A stretch of 64,000 nucleotides of DNA. It comes from Topomyia yanbarensis (lineage: Eukaryota; Arthropoda; Insecta; Diptera; Culicidae). Below the pieces are notes generated by a model. The model was not told the DNA's origin. It did not search any database and worked only from the letters and a program-made list of their open reading frames with translations. Below, piece by piece: positions 1 through 11,318 of the stretch. How positions within the stretch are numbered: the stretch's first letter is position 1; each line of letters starts with the position of its first letter. Made by a program: the position numbers and the translations under genes. The stretch is from NCBI RefSeq assembly GCF_030247195.1, contig NC_080671.1, positions 211,948,361 to 212,012,360 of the forward strand, read 5' to 3'.

Positions 1-388
1 AAGAAGAATAAAAAAAAGAGTCATCTACATCAATAAATAGGCGATATAGTTGATCTCAACTATATGTATTATCATTATTTAGTTAATATTTTTGTTTTAA
101 AAATAGCTGCCTATCCATTTTTATATACTAGTTGCTTGCAATTGCTGTATAAACATCTGAATGTCAAATTCTCATAATAAGTTCAATTCGACAATAAAAC
201 TGACAATAGTTAGAGATATGAGCAGATGAACTTGTACTAATAACATCCCCTTTGACCAGTTTTAACATCTGTCAACCCAACCAGCGATTGTACAAAATTT
301 CCAACAAAAACCTATCATAACATAAATTGATCTGAATCAGCATATACCTTCATATTTTTTAAATTTATGGTTTTATTTTTCCATCATT
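1..388. other. AT-rich spacer, no gene seen
   Basis: AT-rich non-coding sequence upstream of the foldback MITE. No open frame with recognisable similarity, no RNA gene and no repeat unit was identified. Confidence 0.5.
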
Positions 389-625
389 TCTCGACAAACA
401 TATGATTACGGCGTATAAACCAACTGTCAAAATTCACTTTGAGAGGAAATTCTGGACAAACCGTTACTCACCAAGCACAAACGTTGGTAGTAAACGTAAG
501 AGAAAAGTTTTCTCTTTCATTAACTGATGTGAACTGTATTCAGCCAGTAACGGTTTGTCCGGAATTTGCTTTCAAAGAGAATTTTGACAGTTGGCTTTTA
601 CGCCGTAATCATACGTTTGCCGAGA
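389..625. mobile_element. Foldback MITE, copy 1
   Basis: A 237-bp element whose two halves are near reverse complements. It opens TCTCGACAAACATATGATTA and closes with the complement, ending TTTGCCGAGA. Further in, ACTGTCAAAATTC pairs with GAATTTTGACAGT and GGACAAACCGTTAC pairs with GTAACGGTTTGTCC. A second copy of the same length lies at 42386-42622. It codes for nothing; the 74-codon open frame inside it is a by-product of the inverted repeat. Such long terminal inverted repeats with no gene are typical of non-autonomous DNA elements moved by a transposase encoded elsewhere. The target duplication is unclear (a run of T on both sides). Confidence 0.85.
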
Positions 626-3019
626 TTTGTAGTTTGCGTTCGTTGCATTCAACTAAAGTATAGGTCATCGTTTTGAATACAAAGATATTCACTAAATAGT
701 GATAATACATATAATTGAGGATAATTATGCTGTCTATTGTTTGAAGTAGGCAACTCTATTTTATATTCTTCTTAATGTAAATTAACGATGAAACGTCTAC
801 TTGTTCAATAATGAAAAAATAATTAGAATCGGTCAACAAACCATTGAGATATGGCCTTTTGAAGTAAACATTCCGACTTTTATCCATTTTTTTAATTTAC
901 ACATTATATTTAACGTTTGGTAGACAACCCTATTTTCATATTTTTTCAGTGTACCATATAAATAACACCTTTTGTGCATTATATTTATGTAATTAAATGG
1001 TCAGGTTTTCCTTTAAAAACCGCGGCACGTATAAACGATCTAAATAGTCAATGTACAAACATGGATTCACGCTTGAATTCTGGTAGAAAACCCATCTATG
1101 ACCGCATACCACATCCAAACCGTTATAAATTTCGATTCCGTCAATGAAATATTTTCAAACTTACAGGAGATATACTTGATTACTATATCTTTCGAATGCT
1201 ATGTACTAAATAAGTAGACAAAAATTTTTTTGTTTGTAGAGATAGGACCAAACCCGTTGGTGTTTGCTGGTAGCCTTATGAAACGTGTCATAAAATTTCA
1301 AATTGCAATTTCTCTCGAATCCCTCGATGGATCATTTTGAAATTCACTAAGAAGATGCTTGGATACTGTATCTTTCGAATGCCGTATGGCAAATTTATGG
1401 TCATTTTTTGTTAATAACGGTTTTAGGAACACCATGCTGCACTTTACGCATAATTGTCCAATATGTATAGCAAATCCCATTGGACATGGGGCGGTTGTGC
1501 GTATACTGACAGTCTAGTGAGGATTTTGTTGGGTATTTTTCGGGTGGAAAGAATAAAAGAATTTTCTTTGCAGGTCTGGTGCATGCGCCGCTGAGACAAA
1601 TAATTATCCAACAATTTCGTGATCGCGAAAAAAATATATTCTATCGATTTCAAATTGTTTTTACAGATGTCGTATTCCATTTAACGCTTCTGTATGAATA
1701 TTCGCAGCATGGTATTCAGTCTCAGCAGGTTTGTGTCTCCAGATAGAATAATAATGATCTCAAACCTGAAACCTTTTTAGTACTTTCAGATTTTTTTCGA
1801 AAACTTTATAGTGCTATGATTAAAAAATGAACGGGATACTTGGCTTGAAGCAGCCGACTATACATCGTTTTGGATATGTTGCCACGGATGAACTGAAAAC
1901 ACCAAATGAGACATGTATTGGGCCTGTTATCAAAGTTCTTGATAATACATAAACTTCATACGCTGGGATGAACTACAACAGTCCAATCGAAGTGGGATAT
2001 AGGGTGAAGTGCCTATTTTCAACATACTAAGGAGGGCGCCTCACTGATTCATTAATTACTCGGAATACAAACAATGGAATGCGTACAAATTGACATCAAC
2101 AGTTTTGCTTCGTTGTTAAGTACCAATATCATAACATACATGCGCTGAAAACAGTGAAATTCTCGTGTTTGAGCGCAACGAAAACACGAATCGAGTGCCC
2201 CTATTGTTGCGCTACCATTTGACTCAATGCGTTAAACAAAGATGGCAGACACTGCTCTAACCAACGGCTTCAAATGGGTAGCGTGATAATAGAAACATAG
2301 CGATAATGGGCTCATCACCCTATATTCAAGCTACAACTTTTATAAAAGTGAGTTTTCTCGCACCAGATTATTCGAAAAACAAGTATGGAGCTGCGATATC
2401 ACTTTGTTGATGTTTATAAGAGCGGTCATCTGTTCATATTTCGTAGTAACATTCATTTGCACCAATCGAAGCAGAGAGGGCGGAAGAATCAATGATCAAG
2501 TATATGTGAACTTTCAATAAACGAGAGCTCTGCAAATTACTTTTATTTTTCGATGCTCTGAGAATTTTATAGGACGGAACCAACGCTAAAAGCCATCTTG
2601 TTCGGTTGAATCTTGTCACGTTACTCCTCAAAAACTATGATCGTAACACCACTAGGTTTACTAGCATGACTGCAACTTCGGATTAGTTAACCCAACAACG
2701 TTAACCTATCGAAGAGACAAATTAATGATCTTATTCTTTTATTTTAAATCAGATTACCAAAAGACGGAAAAGTTTCTCTGAAAATCTTACCGAGTTGTTT
2801 GCCATTTTAACACTTTTACTGTACATTAAGTCAAGGACTAACGGGAAAGATAATTCTGTAAAACTTTGGGTTTGTTTTGTTGTCATTTTATTTTTCCCTT
2901 CGTAACATAGGGACTGCGACGGTAACTATTTGAAATAAATAACGGATTCCAAAGTGTTGCTAGTTTCATGCATTTTGTCGTGTAATTTGAAATTTGACAG
3001 TACCAGTTACCTGAGTCAT
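626..3019. other. AT-rich spacer, no gene seen
   Basis: Non-coding AT-rich sequence. A phrase containing TATCTTTCGAATGC occurs twice (about 1183 and 1368) in diverged context, so an old local duplication is possible. The short open frames here have no recognisable domain. Confidence 0.5.
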
Positions 3020-4905
3020 TGAGGGGTAGTCAGATTTGCGATACAGTTTTGGAATGCCAGTGTCTAGTCGTGTCGTTGGTTAGGGCGGAAATGTCATCTG
3101 GAGAATCCGATAATGGGGCTAAAGGACGAGAATTTTAGATGGATTCGATTTGGGTCACAACGGTTGGCAGCTGGTCCATGTTGAACGCCTTGCATCCCAT
3201 GATGCGACAAAAGTGATGCCAGCCTCCCATAGCCCACCAAAATGCGGCGATCGGGCTGGGATGAAGCGAAACGTGATTCCGCTGTTGACGCAGTAGTTGT
3301 CCCCCTCCTTATTACGAAACTGTTCGCGGAAATCTTGGCACGCAGCTTTAAGCTTACGATCTGCCCCGACGAAAGCAGTCGCATTATCGCAGTGTAATTC
3401 TAGCACTCGACCGCGGCGTGCCACGAAACGTTTCGCGGCATTGATACACGCGACCGACGTCAGATCGGCGGCAAGCTCGAGATGGGCGGCCTTCACCACT
3501 AAACACACGAATAACGCGACGTAGATTTTTACCGACGCTCCTCTCCCAACAAACGGACGAACGAGAAACGGCCCGCAGTAATCCTACCCCGAATATGCTC
3601 AAGCAGGAGTTACGCGTACTGATGGAAGCGGTGCCATTTGCTGGTGTGTTAATCGTGGATTGCACCGGTAACAGGTTATGCATTCACGTACAACTCTGCG
3701 ATCGAGACGACGACCCCGGAGTGGCCAGAGCCGTTTATGCATGGTTGCAAGTAGAAGAGTTGGTCCAGAGTGAAGAGTTTGGACGTGGAGTGAGCGAGCT
3801 ATCAACCAGCTGAGTTGGTGATCCCCTGGTAGTATCATCGGACAACGGGTGTCGAACGGAGCGTTCTTGTATTTGAGATGACCATCGAGCCTGAACAGCC
3901 CAAATGTATCCTCAAAGCAGGTTATGTTTTTGAGTGGTGATTTCGAACCAAGTTCTTTTGGATTAACTAGGCTTCTTCGACGATCTTGATAGAGCCGTAC
4001 TTCGGATAGAAAAGCGGTAGCTTGCGCTAGGTGAACGAGAACCTTCAGAGCGGAATGGCCATCGCTTGGTGTAAATAGTTCAGTGCTTCTCTTCTCCTTC
4101 GGCAACTTGCAGTTATTGCAGAAGCGATAACAATAGGAAACTGTCCTGATCAGCTTCGCGAGATCGGAGAACTTGTCGATCAAGGGTGAATCAGCTTGGC
4201 TGATAAGGAGTGAAACTGCAACGCGGGATTCTTCCTGAAGCATCTGTCCGGAAGGCTGCGAAATCACACGCTGCGGCCATAGCTCGACGGGTGCCGTGGC
4301 GTAGCTCGGACCATGCCACCATAACTTGTCTTCCAAAAGTTCGCTTACCAGCGTGCCGCGAGAAATGCGATCAGCGGGGTTCAATGCGGTAGGAACACGC
4401 CTCCACTCTGATCCCTTAGTTAGGCGTTGTATTTCCATCACATGATTTGAGACGAAAACCTTCCAGTTGTTGGACTGCGATTTGATGCAGTGCAGCACGA
4501 TTGTGGAGTCGGTCCAATAGGTGACTGTGTTTGAAAACTCGATTGTTCTACGAAGATTGTCGATTAGTTGACTTCCCAAGAGCGCTGCACAAAGTTACAG
4601 CCTTGGAATTGTTTGTCCTCGTAGAGGAGCGACACGAGCCTTTGAAGTAAGCAATCGAGAGTGGAGCTTCCCAGTTTCATCTGGTGAGACTACGCAGACA
4701 CAACATCCGTACCCACGCTGGGATGCGTCGCAGAAACAGTACAGATTATATTCACGTCTGGCGTTCAACAAAACTCTTCGGGGAATTTCTATTTAACGAA
4801 GTTGGAAGATTGAACAGTGATTCCTCCAAACACTGTGCTCTTCCGACAGCTCTTCATCCCATTGTATGTTATCAACCCAGATTCTTTGTACAAACATTTT
4901 TGTGT
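3020..4905 (-). pseudogene. BEL-1 pol remnant: RNase H and integrase
   Basis: Decayed 3' half of a BEL/Pao polyprotein on the minus strand. Reading from 4905 down, one frame gives the end of the RT/connection region (WDEELSEEHSVW, then IPRRVL), then the RNase H start DASQRGYG. The longest open stretch (4579-3599) carries the RNase H-like segment (YWTDSTIVLHCI) and an integrase zinc-binding region with spaced His and Cys (CITCYRC). After a frameshift the integrase core follows with HCDNATAFVG (second Asp) and SPHFGGLWEA (Glu). Downstream, a third frame matches the family tail up to about 3020. Multiple stops and frameshifts make it non-functional. It is the 3' part of the element whose 5' part lies at 12896-13741. 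Confidence 0.85.
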
Positions 4906-5165
4906 TTATAAGATTTTATGGTCACCGCAACATATTTATTTCCTGGACTTGTTGACTTTTCTCGGTTAAAATGAAAATTCCAAATTTTCCCATTATTACA
5001 CGTAACGTTTCGGCTTACTGCTCTTCAGCCATCGTCGGACGCATAAACTTATATCACCCATCTTCATTCACTCTCGTTCACTCTCCACCGTTTGGCGGGC
5101 AATAACTCTTCAACTGTCTGCGTTCCTCGCTATTCCAACACTCAGTGTTGGAATAGCGAGTGTTC
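4906..5165. other. Foreign or rearranged segment inside BEL-1
   Basis: About 260 bp that interrupt the BEL-1 pol frame where the RT catalytic core should be. It holds no BEL-like coding sequence. On the minus strand it has a small hairpin, GGCT...AGCC, followed by GAAACG (about 5002-5035), and it ends in the palindrome at 5126-5160. It is either an insertion with accompanying deletion or filler DNA at a deletion. Not identified. Confidence 0.45.
5126..5160. repeat. 17-bp perfect inverted repeat
   Basis: CTCGCTATTCCAACACT (5126-5142), one central C, then its exact complement (5144-5160). It lies at the junction between the unexplained segment and the BEL-1 reverse transcriptase frame. Confidence 0.9.
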
Positions 5166-5353
5166 TTCTCCACATCGGCAGTTATTACGAAGCGTGGCAA
5201 TCGAAAGTTAACAACCGTTGAGTACAAAGCTGGCTGCACTGTAGGACCAGGAAACAAGGCGTCGTCGAGCGAAAGTTGAGTTGAACCACGACTGGATCCG
5301 TCAAACATTACTAGAATTTTCGTAGTTGTGCTTTCAGGGCGGTGGATGGCATG
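5166..5353 (-). pseudogene. BEL-1 reverse transcriptase fragment
   Basis: On the minus strand the frame contains HHAIHRPESTTTK, FDGSSRGS, LDDALFPGP and FVITADVEK in that order. These are the conserved N-terminal RT blocks of BEL/Pao elements (the HHAV-RPES-TTK, FDAS and ADIEK region). The fragment starts exactly at the GTGGG duplication of BEL-2. Its upstream continuation is found beyond the other end of BEL-2, at 12896. The catalytic YxDD block that should follow is missing, replaced by the segment at 4906-5165. Confidence 0.85.
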
Positions 5354-5358
5354 GTGGG
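5354..5358. repeat. Target-site duplication GTGGG (left of BEL-2)
   Basis: Five bases identical to 12891-12895 on the far side of BEL-2. Five-base duplications are usual for BEL/Pao integration. Confidence 0.8.
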
Positions 5359-5816
5359 TATTGCGAAGAAAACAGTATTTCCGTGATCGTAATAAATTTA
5401 TTCTGGATTTGTTAAAAATCTCCTGCAAGCATTTTAATGATATCATTTCCATTATTATAAATAATAGTCCACTCACGTTTAGTGTTCCCTCGTGGGTAGC
5501 TTATCTCGCTTTGACCGGGAAACCTAACCTCCAATCCAACTAACACTAATGGTAATAATATGGTTTTAATTATAATTCATATAAATTCAATTACTATCAT
5601 CTTACCCGGGGTAAATATTTGATCGGGATTAAACTGACTTAGTTATAATCTATTTAAGTTTAGAATAATTAGTATAATAACGAAATTCAATATTAGCGTG
5701 CTCTAATTATGTACTTGTAGCTGCAATCACTAATTGAATTGAGTTCCTACAGCATGACACATCTTATCGGTATGTTATTTCGTTCTTGCCGAGGGGTCTT
5801 CCGAAAAGTTACAATA
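5359..5816 (-). repeat. BEL-2 3' LTR
   Basis: 458 bp, closely similar to 12397-12890 in the same orientation. It lacks a block of about 36 bp that the other LTR has near position 12777, and it carries scattered substitutions, so the insertion is not recent. Confidence 0.9.
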
Positions 5817-6595
5817 CTCCCTCCTAGTATGAGGTGAGGCAGAATACGGATTACTATCATTTGACCCTATGTCAAGAACCGCCAACTTCACCGCTGGGCG
5901 CTCGTATATCCCATTCATAGTTTGAACTGTTGCAGATCTTACTTGATGATCGGTTGCCAGCTTTGTGCCAATTACTCTGCCCTTTGGCCAGCAGTTCCTT
6001 GGTAGGTCGGGGTCAACAACTATAACGATGTCTCCGACCGCAATAGGTTTGGTTTTTGTAAAGTTACAGTTTGAATCAATCCATGTGCACTATCATCAAA
6101 CGTGGTAAGTGGCTTGCATCCATTTGAAGAACCCAAGAGTGGATGATTTGGAGTCAGCACAACGCCATCTTCTAATGCTGGTACGTGAGTCAACGGTCGA
6201 CTCTTAATGATATTCTCGATCTCTGTCAAGGCATTTCGCAGTACTTCGTCAGTAAATCTTTTCGTTGCCATAACTTGTTTAAGGTTCTTTTTTACTGATT
6301 GCACCAGCCGTTCCCAGCATCCGCCCATATGCGGAGAGACAGGTGGAATGAATGACCAGCGCGTACTGGTGCTGATGAACTCTCTCATGATGCGGTCATG
6401 GTCTACTTCCTGGCTGGCGATTTTCAATTCCTTATCAGCTCCCTTAAAATTGGTTCCCTGGTCGCTGTATATCACAGTGGGTACACCTCGTCGTGCCATA
6501 AAGTTACGCAGTGCTAGTATACAGGAGGTAGTTGTCAACGAATGAGCAATTTCAAGATGGACCGCCCGCAGTGTTAGACAAGTTATCATCCCCAA
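5788..6595 (-). pseudogene. BEL-2 integrase core and C-terminal tail
   Basis: The minus-strand frame from 6595 to 6020 carries the integrase core: HLEIAHSLTT, then YSDQGTNFKGAD (second catalytic Asp), then SPHMGGCWERLV (catalytic Glu) and NHPLLG. A one-base shift near 6060 moves the frame to the BEL C-terminal tail (VGDIVIVVDPDLPRN, WPKGRVI), which is open to a stop near 5790 inside the 3' LTR. The first catalytic Asp lies in the preceding frame (VDYFGPF, near 6625). Integrase joins the reverse-transcribed DNA to the host chromosome. All three catalytic residues survive, but the frame is broken on both sides. Confidence 0.85.
5817..5826 (-). promoter_or_regulatory. BEL-2 polypurine tract
   Basis: On the minus strand TAGGAGGGAG directly precedes the 3' LTR. 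This is the expected place and composition of the plus-strand primer of an LTR retrotransposon. Confidence 0.7.
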
Positions 6596-7740
6596 CGTTT
6601 TTCTGTCCTTCGTCCTATAGACACTGTGAAGGGGCCGAAATAGTCCACGCCTACGTAAGAGAAAGGGCGCGAAAATGCAGCCAGTCTTGCTAGTGGGAGG
6701 TCTGCCATGAGAGGAGGCCTTGGTTGTGCATTTAGAATTTTACAGGTGTTACAACCGCGTCTGATTTTGCCATATGTCACTCTGATCTTGGGTACGTAAA
6801 AATTCTGTTGAATTTCATTAACCACGGTCTCGTGATTTTGATGGTGAAAGCGTTCATAGAAATCGTGAAAGATTAATATAGTGAGCCTGTGGTCTCGTGG
6901 CGACAAAATTGGGGTTTTCGCTTGCCTGGAGGCAAATTTACAATTATCGATCCTACCATGGATCCTTATTATACCTTCCACATCTAACATGGGAGAAAGG
7001 TTGCACAGTGTGCTTCCTCTTGGCATAGGTACTAAGCATCGTGGTTCTACAGCAGACATCAGTGAAAGCTCTGCTGGGAAGGCTTGACGTTGAGCTATGC
7101 GAATCAGGTAGTTATGTGCCTTACTTAGGATTTCCTGGTTCAATGGAACGGTTTGAATGGGTAGACATTTCGCCTTTTTGTACAGGTTATTTAGGTATTG
7201 AAAACCCAACCAACAACTCCTAGCAGTCGCTCCCAAACTTGAGAAATCTTCCGGATTCACAACTGCAGTTATCGCAACTCGATGAGATAAGAGGAATGCT
7301 GGACGTAGCTCTTCGTTGGTGTTGTACATTGTTCTGGTATCTGGTTGCCAGATATCTTCTCGACCCCAAATGATGTTTGGACCCCGAAACCAGCGGCTGG
7401 AGGATGATAGATCCGGCTTCCGATGCCATTTAGTACCGTCATCGGCAACGTTATCTTTCGTGGAAACCCACAACCATTCACTAGGATCAGTTAATTCCAA
7501 AATTTCGCTGACTCGATAGACCACGTACTGAGTGTAACGTCGATGGTCGAACCTGAGCCAACCTAGCACGTTTCTAGAGTCTGTCCAATACACTCGACGA
7601 CAAACACGAAGAGAAAGAGATGCTTCAATTGATCTACCTAATGGTGCACCGATGAGTGCGGCCTGTAGCTCCAGTCGAGGAATGGAGACGAATCTTAGCG
7701 GGGCTACCCTCGTTTTAGCGCATACATTCAATTTGCCCAA
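6586..7740 (-). pseudogene. BEL-2 RNase H to integrase N-terminus
   Basis: The open frame extends to 7950, but recognisable family sequence begins near 7740 (LNVCAKTRVAPL), continuing the previous segment after a frameshift. It contains VYWTDSRNVLGWL of the RNase H region, ADDGTKW (the family's NVAD-T block) and a connection region. The integrase zinc-binding domain follows, with His residues in RFHHQNHETV and the Cys pair CNTC, and the frame ends with VDYFGPF, which supplies the first integrase Asp. A shift at 6586-6595 separates it from the rest of the integrase. Confidence 0.83.
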
Positions 7741-8368
7741 GTTCTTCGAATCTGAGATACACTGCAGCCGCGTAGCCTGCCTCACTCGCATCCACAAACG
7801 TATGAAATTGTACATTATTCGCAGAGCTTGCTGAGGTACTGAAACGATAGCATCGCGGTACTCGTACGTTTTCCACGTCCGGTAATACACGCAACCAGCG
7901 ATACCATTTTTCCTGTTGGGCCTCCAGTATCGGCTCTTCCCAACCGACATTTTTTCTCCAAACTTCCTGGAGGAGAATTTTTAAAAACATCAGGAAGTGC
8001 CCTATCAATCCAAGAGGGTCAAAAATCATCATGAGAACTCTCAGCATCTCGTGTTTTGTGGGAGGTTGTTTGCCGCTTAGAATGTCCTGATTATACTGGG
8101 GTGAAATTTTGTAGGTAATTGTATCTGTTGATGTATCCCACCAGATCCCGAGTACCTTCTCGGTAGAGCTTGCAGAACCGATACTCAGGTTTTTTTCTGC
8201 AGTTGGTGCATTCTGCAATGCACAAAGTACTTGCTTGGAAATGGATATCCATTGATGCATTTTTAATCCCGCGTTTGCATGTATGAACTGAACTCCTTTC
8301 GCTAGGCGAATGGCATCCTCCTGTGTTTCAACACTTATGAGCAGGTCGTCGACATAGTGACCTTTCAC
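7715..8368 (-). pseudogene. BEL-2 reverse transcriptase, catalytic part
   Basis: The frame starts with GHYVDDLLIS, the YVDD catalytic box of BEL/Pao reverse transcriptases. It continues through the thumb (VLGIWWDTSTD, PPTKHEMLRVLMMIFDPLG), the connection WLRVLPDVENVRVPRC and the RNase H opening HTFVDASEAGYAAAVYL. It abuts the upstream frame (8368-8553) with a shift at 8368 and overlaps the next one. The reverse transcriptase would copy element RNA to DNA in a virus-like particle, but this copy cannot make the whole polyprotein. Confidence 0.85.
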
Positions 8369-8713
8369 TATTGCATTTGCAGCATCGGGAAAACGCTCAG
8401 AGAACTGGAGAGCGTTGTGATTTTTAACATATTGTGCGCAGCTTGGTGAGCAGCTAGCACCGAAGGTATGACCTGCATGACATAAACATCTGGATCGTCG
8501 CCTTCAGTGTTACGCCAAAGGAACCGCTGACTGTATTGATCCTCATCTTTCACTAAAACTTGGTGAAACGCACGTCGCCACCGACGGCCACTCGATGCTC
8601 ACGAAACCGAAGAAGAACAGATGCGAGGGATGTGAGCTGATCAGGACCCGTCATTAACACGGAGTTCAGCGAGACACCTCGGACGGATGCGGCGGCATCC
8701 CACACGATGCGTA
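8368..8713 (-). pseudogene. BEL-2 reverse transcriptase, fingers and palm start
   Basis: Two short frames. The upper (8713 to 8553) has RIVWDAAASVRGVSLNS, LMTGPDQLTSL and LLRFREHRVAVGGDV. These are BEL/Pao RT blocks, including the GD-I box that supplies a catalytic Asp. The lower (8553 to 8368) has KDEDQYSQRFLWR and then drifts out of frame before the YVDD box. The upper frame begins exactly at the TA next to the inserted element at 8714. Its upstream partner ends at 9951 on the other side of the insertion, in the same frame. Confidence 0.82.
8712..8713. repeat. TA target duplication, left
   Basis: The TA dinucleotide next to the inserted element; its twin is 9951-9952. Confidence 0.75.
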
Positions 8714-9950
8714 CACTGAAAGCCATTCGATGAAGAAAATAACAAAACAAATTTTTGTTTTCCTAATTAGTTGATTTCAACAGAAAAATGAATAACGTAA
8801 CTAAATTTTCTCTTAATTTTGAGAGATTCTCAAATAATAGTTATTGAAAATTATTATTGATTTTGATTCAAGACGCTCATCATACGAAATGACAGCAAGT
8901 AGCTAAGATGCACACCTTACTGAAATACATCAAGGTAGCGACAGCAACTATGTTCATACACGCTGGGCATAACGGTTAAGCACGTAGGTAGTTGTCTCAA
9001 CTTGGAAAGCTTGTTTTATCCTGGACGCAACTACCTGAACCAGTACACAAAAAAAACAGAAATTCAACTGACCTCATTTTGGTTTTACCTAGTTTTTCTT
9101 TAAAAACATTTCAATAAAGGGATGATTTTTATTGACATTTTTTTCAATACATGTGCACTGAAAATTGAAAGTATTGTCGAAAATTGTCAAAATCATTCTA
9201 TTTCGGATTTAGTTGATTATATAGTAACATTTCAATTATTAACCAATGTAATATGCAATATGATAATTATTTTTCATCGTTTGAGATTCCAAACTAGATG
9301 TGGAATAAGTATGAAGTTTTTTTGTAGTGCTGGATAGTGTTTGTGACTAAATAGAAAAAAATATACCTTTATTCTAAAATTCAAATCACTCAATTTCCAA
9401 CAATCCTTAAATTCCTTTGGCTATTTCGTCTCATTTAAGATTGCAGTTTATAAAAAGATAACATTATGAGAAACATAACTCTGTATTATATTTACGTGTG
9501 AATTACTGACATACGGAATTTTTCAACAATTTAATTCCATACCTTTCATCCGTCGGTCGGTGAAACAAAACGTTTGAAATATCCTATGTTGTATTTTACG
9601 ATGAAGCAGTTTAATTCAACAATGAGATTAGTTGAATTCTAGTCGTTTGTGTCTTGGCTGAAAAGGTAGTGTAACGGCATATGCAATTGTGTTTGGACTA
9701 AAACAAGCGTTACAAGCTGAGACAAGCGTTTCAAGCTTTAGCTCATGTAGCTTTTCAAGTTTTGTGCTTTAGCTTTTTAAGTTTTGTGCTAGGATGAAAC
9801 GTTCGTGTCCAGACTGAAACTGACAGCATCAAACCAACAACGTTGGATTATTGTTATCAACAAAAATTTAGTTCGCCCAAATATTAACTAGACGAAACCA
9901 AAAACTCAACTAATATTTTAGTTGAAATTGTGATGAATCGGTTTTCCGTG
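8714..9950. mobile_element. 1,237-bp non-autonomous TA-target DNA element
   Basis: It interrupts the BEL-2 reverse transcriptase. The left end is CACTGAAAGCCATTC and the complement of the right end is CACGGAAAACCGATTC, an imperfect terminal inverted repeat. TA flanks each end. Removing the element and one TA leaves the BEL-2 frame open across the site, with the expected RT block intact, so both boundaries are base-exact. There is no transposase; the 71-codon frame at 9122-9337 has no known domain. TA targets point to a Tc1/mariner-type transposase acting in trans. The interior is AT-rich and contains repeated phrases such as caagcgTT(A/T)CAAGCT near 9705-9735. Confidence 0.85.
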
Positions 9951-11237
9951 TAGTTTCTCCGGTTTATTGGGATTGAAAACGGAAAATATTGGTAGATACC
10001 AAGTGCGTGGGTGTTTTACTGAAACTTCCGCAAGCGTTAGTTTTCTTATATAACCTTTTTGCAAATATTGATGGATTTTATTTCGCATCGCTTCTGCCAG
10101 CGCGGGATTTTTGCGCATTCTATTCTCCAAGCAGAGCAGACGTCGTAGAGCAGCCGGTTTGCTATCTGGAAGGCGAATGTCATCGTACCGCCAAAGCAGG
10201 CCACTTTCATAGCGGTCACCCTTACGATGAGTATATTCACGTAATAGTTTCGATGCCCGCTGGTCAGCCGATGATAGCAAGGGGTTTTCTGGTTTGGTAA
10301 TTCCAATTCCTTTGAGAGAGAAATATTCTTTCACCAAACGGTTAAGATCAGTTTCATCTGGTTGATCGCAGAGTGAAACGTGCATGCTATGGTGAAGTAG
10401 CTCATTCCGTTCCGTAACGACGTTATTGGAGCAGTTCCCAAATACGACCCAGCCAAGACGCGTTTTGGAAGCAACAGGTCCTTGGATACCTTCCTGGCTG
10501 TTTATGGGGTGGCCTAAACGACAATTATTCATACCGATCAGTAAGCGAGGTCGGGCGTTCTGGAAAGAATCAACTGGAATTCCTCGTAGATGCTGATATT
10601 TTTCCGCGAGGGTTTTGATGTTCACCGTTTGACTTGGTAGGTTTAGATCGTCTACTGTGTGAACGTTCTCCAGATAATAACGCTTCGCTGCTGGTCCGGT
10701 TCCAGAAATTTCAACGGACAATCGTCTTGAGCTACCTTCATGCTGGCACGTATCCCCTGTCCACTTTAACCAAAGCGGATACGGTTCCCCAGGTAGTTGC
10801 AGGGTTTCAGCTATTTCCTCGTCTGTTAAGGTTAGCGACGATCCGTCGTCAAACAAGGCATAGGTTTTAATTGTCATTCGAGAACCGTGTAGAATAACAG
10901 GAACTATTCGAAACAACACGGAATCGGTAATTCCTCTATTGGTGTTGCATGGTTCCACTGGACCGGTATTATCACCACTGTCTTCACCAGCGAGCGCACG
11001 GTTTGTTGTAGTTTGATTGATTTCCCTCGTATAGTTGTGCAGCATACTATGATGTTTGTATCCGCAGCCGTTGACACCGCCCCCTTTTCGCGAGCGACAT
11101 AAGCCGGTGTGTTTACGTAGACATCTTTGGCACAAACCGCGCTCTCGTACCATTACCCATCTTGATTCTACATCTATACTCGTGAACCTCGGACAGCAAT
11201 CAGTTGACGTACATCTTCTGTTGCAGGCGGGACACAC
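9951..11237 (-). pseudogene. BEL-2 zinc knuckle, protease and RT N-terminus
   Basis: The frame opens with Cys-rich segments (CPACNRRC, LCQRCLRKH, CGYKHHSMLH), the nucleocapsid-type zinc binding of BEL gag. The aspartic protease follows (YALFDDGSSLTLTDEE, where most relatives have D-S-G), then LIGMNN and LGWVVFG of the protease-like domain. The pre-RT region has RLLCLENRMRKNP and KGYIRKLT, ending with FNPNKPEK at the inserted element. It is a long, largely intact part of the polyprotein. Its frame continues at 8713 beyond the insertion. The open frame extends into the insertion as far as 9918, but those last residues are not BEL sequence. Confidence 0.87.
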
Positions 11238-11318
11238 CCTCCACGTGGTAAGGGTCTCTTCGTTGCGTCCAGATCGTGGGTCGGCGCTTTCTGAGTGAGC
11301 GTTAACAAATCCATAATT

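Noticed and set aside
439..663. 74-codon frame
   Set aside because: Lies across the foldback MITE inverted repeat; its minus-strand partner in copy 2 is similar only because of the repeat.
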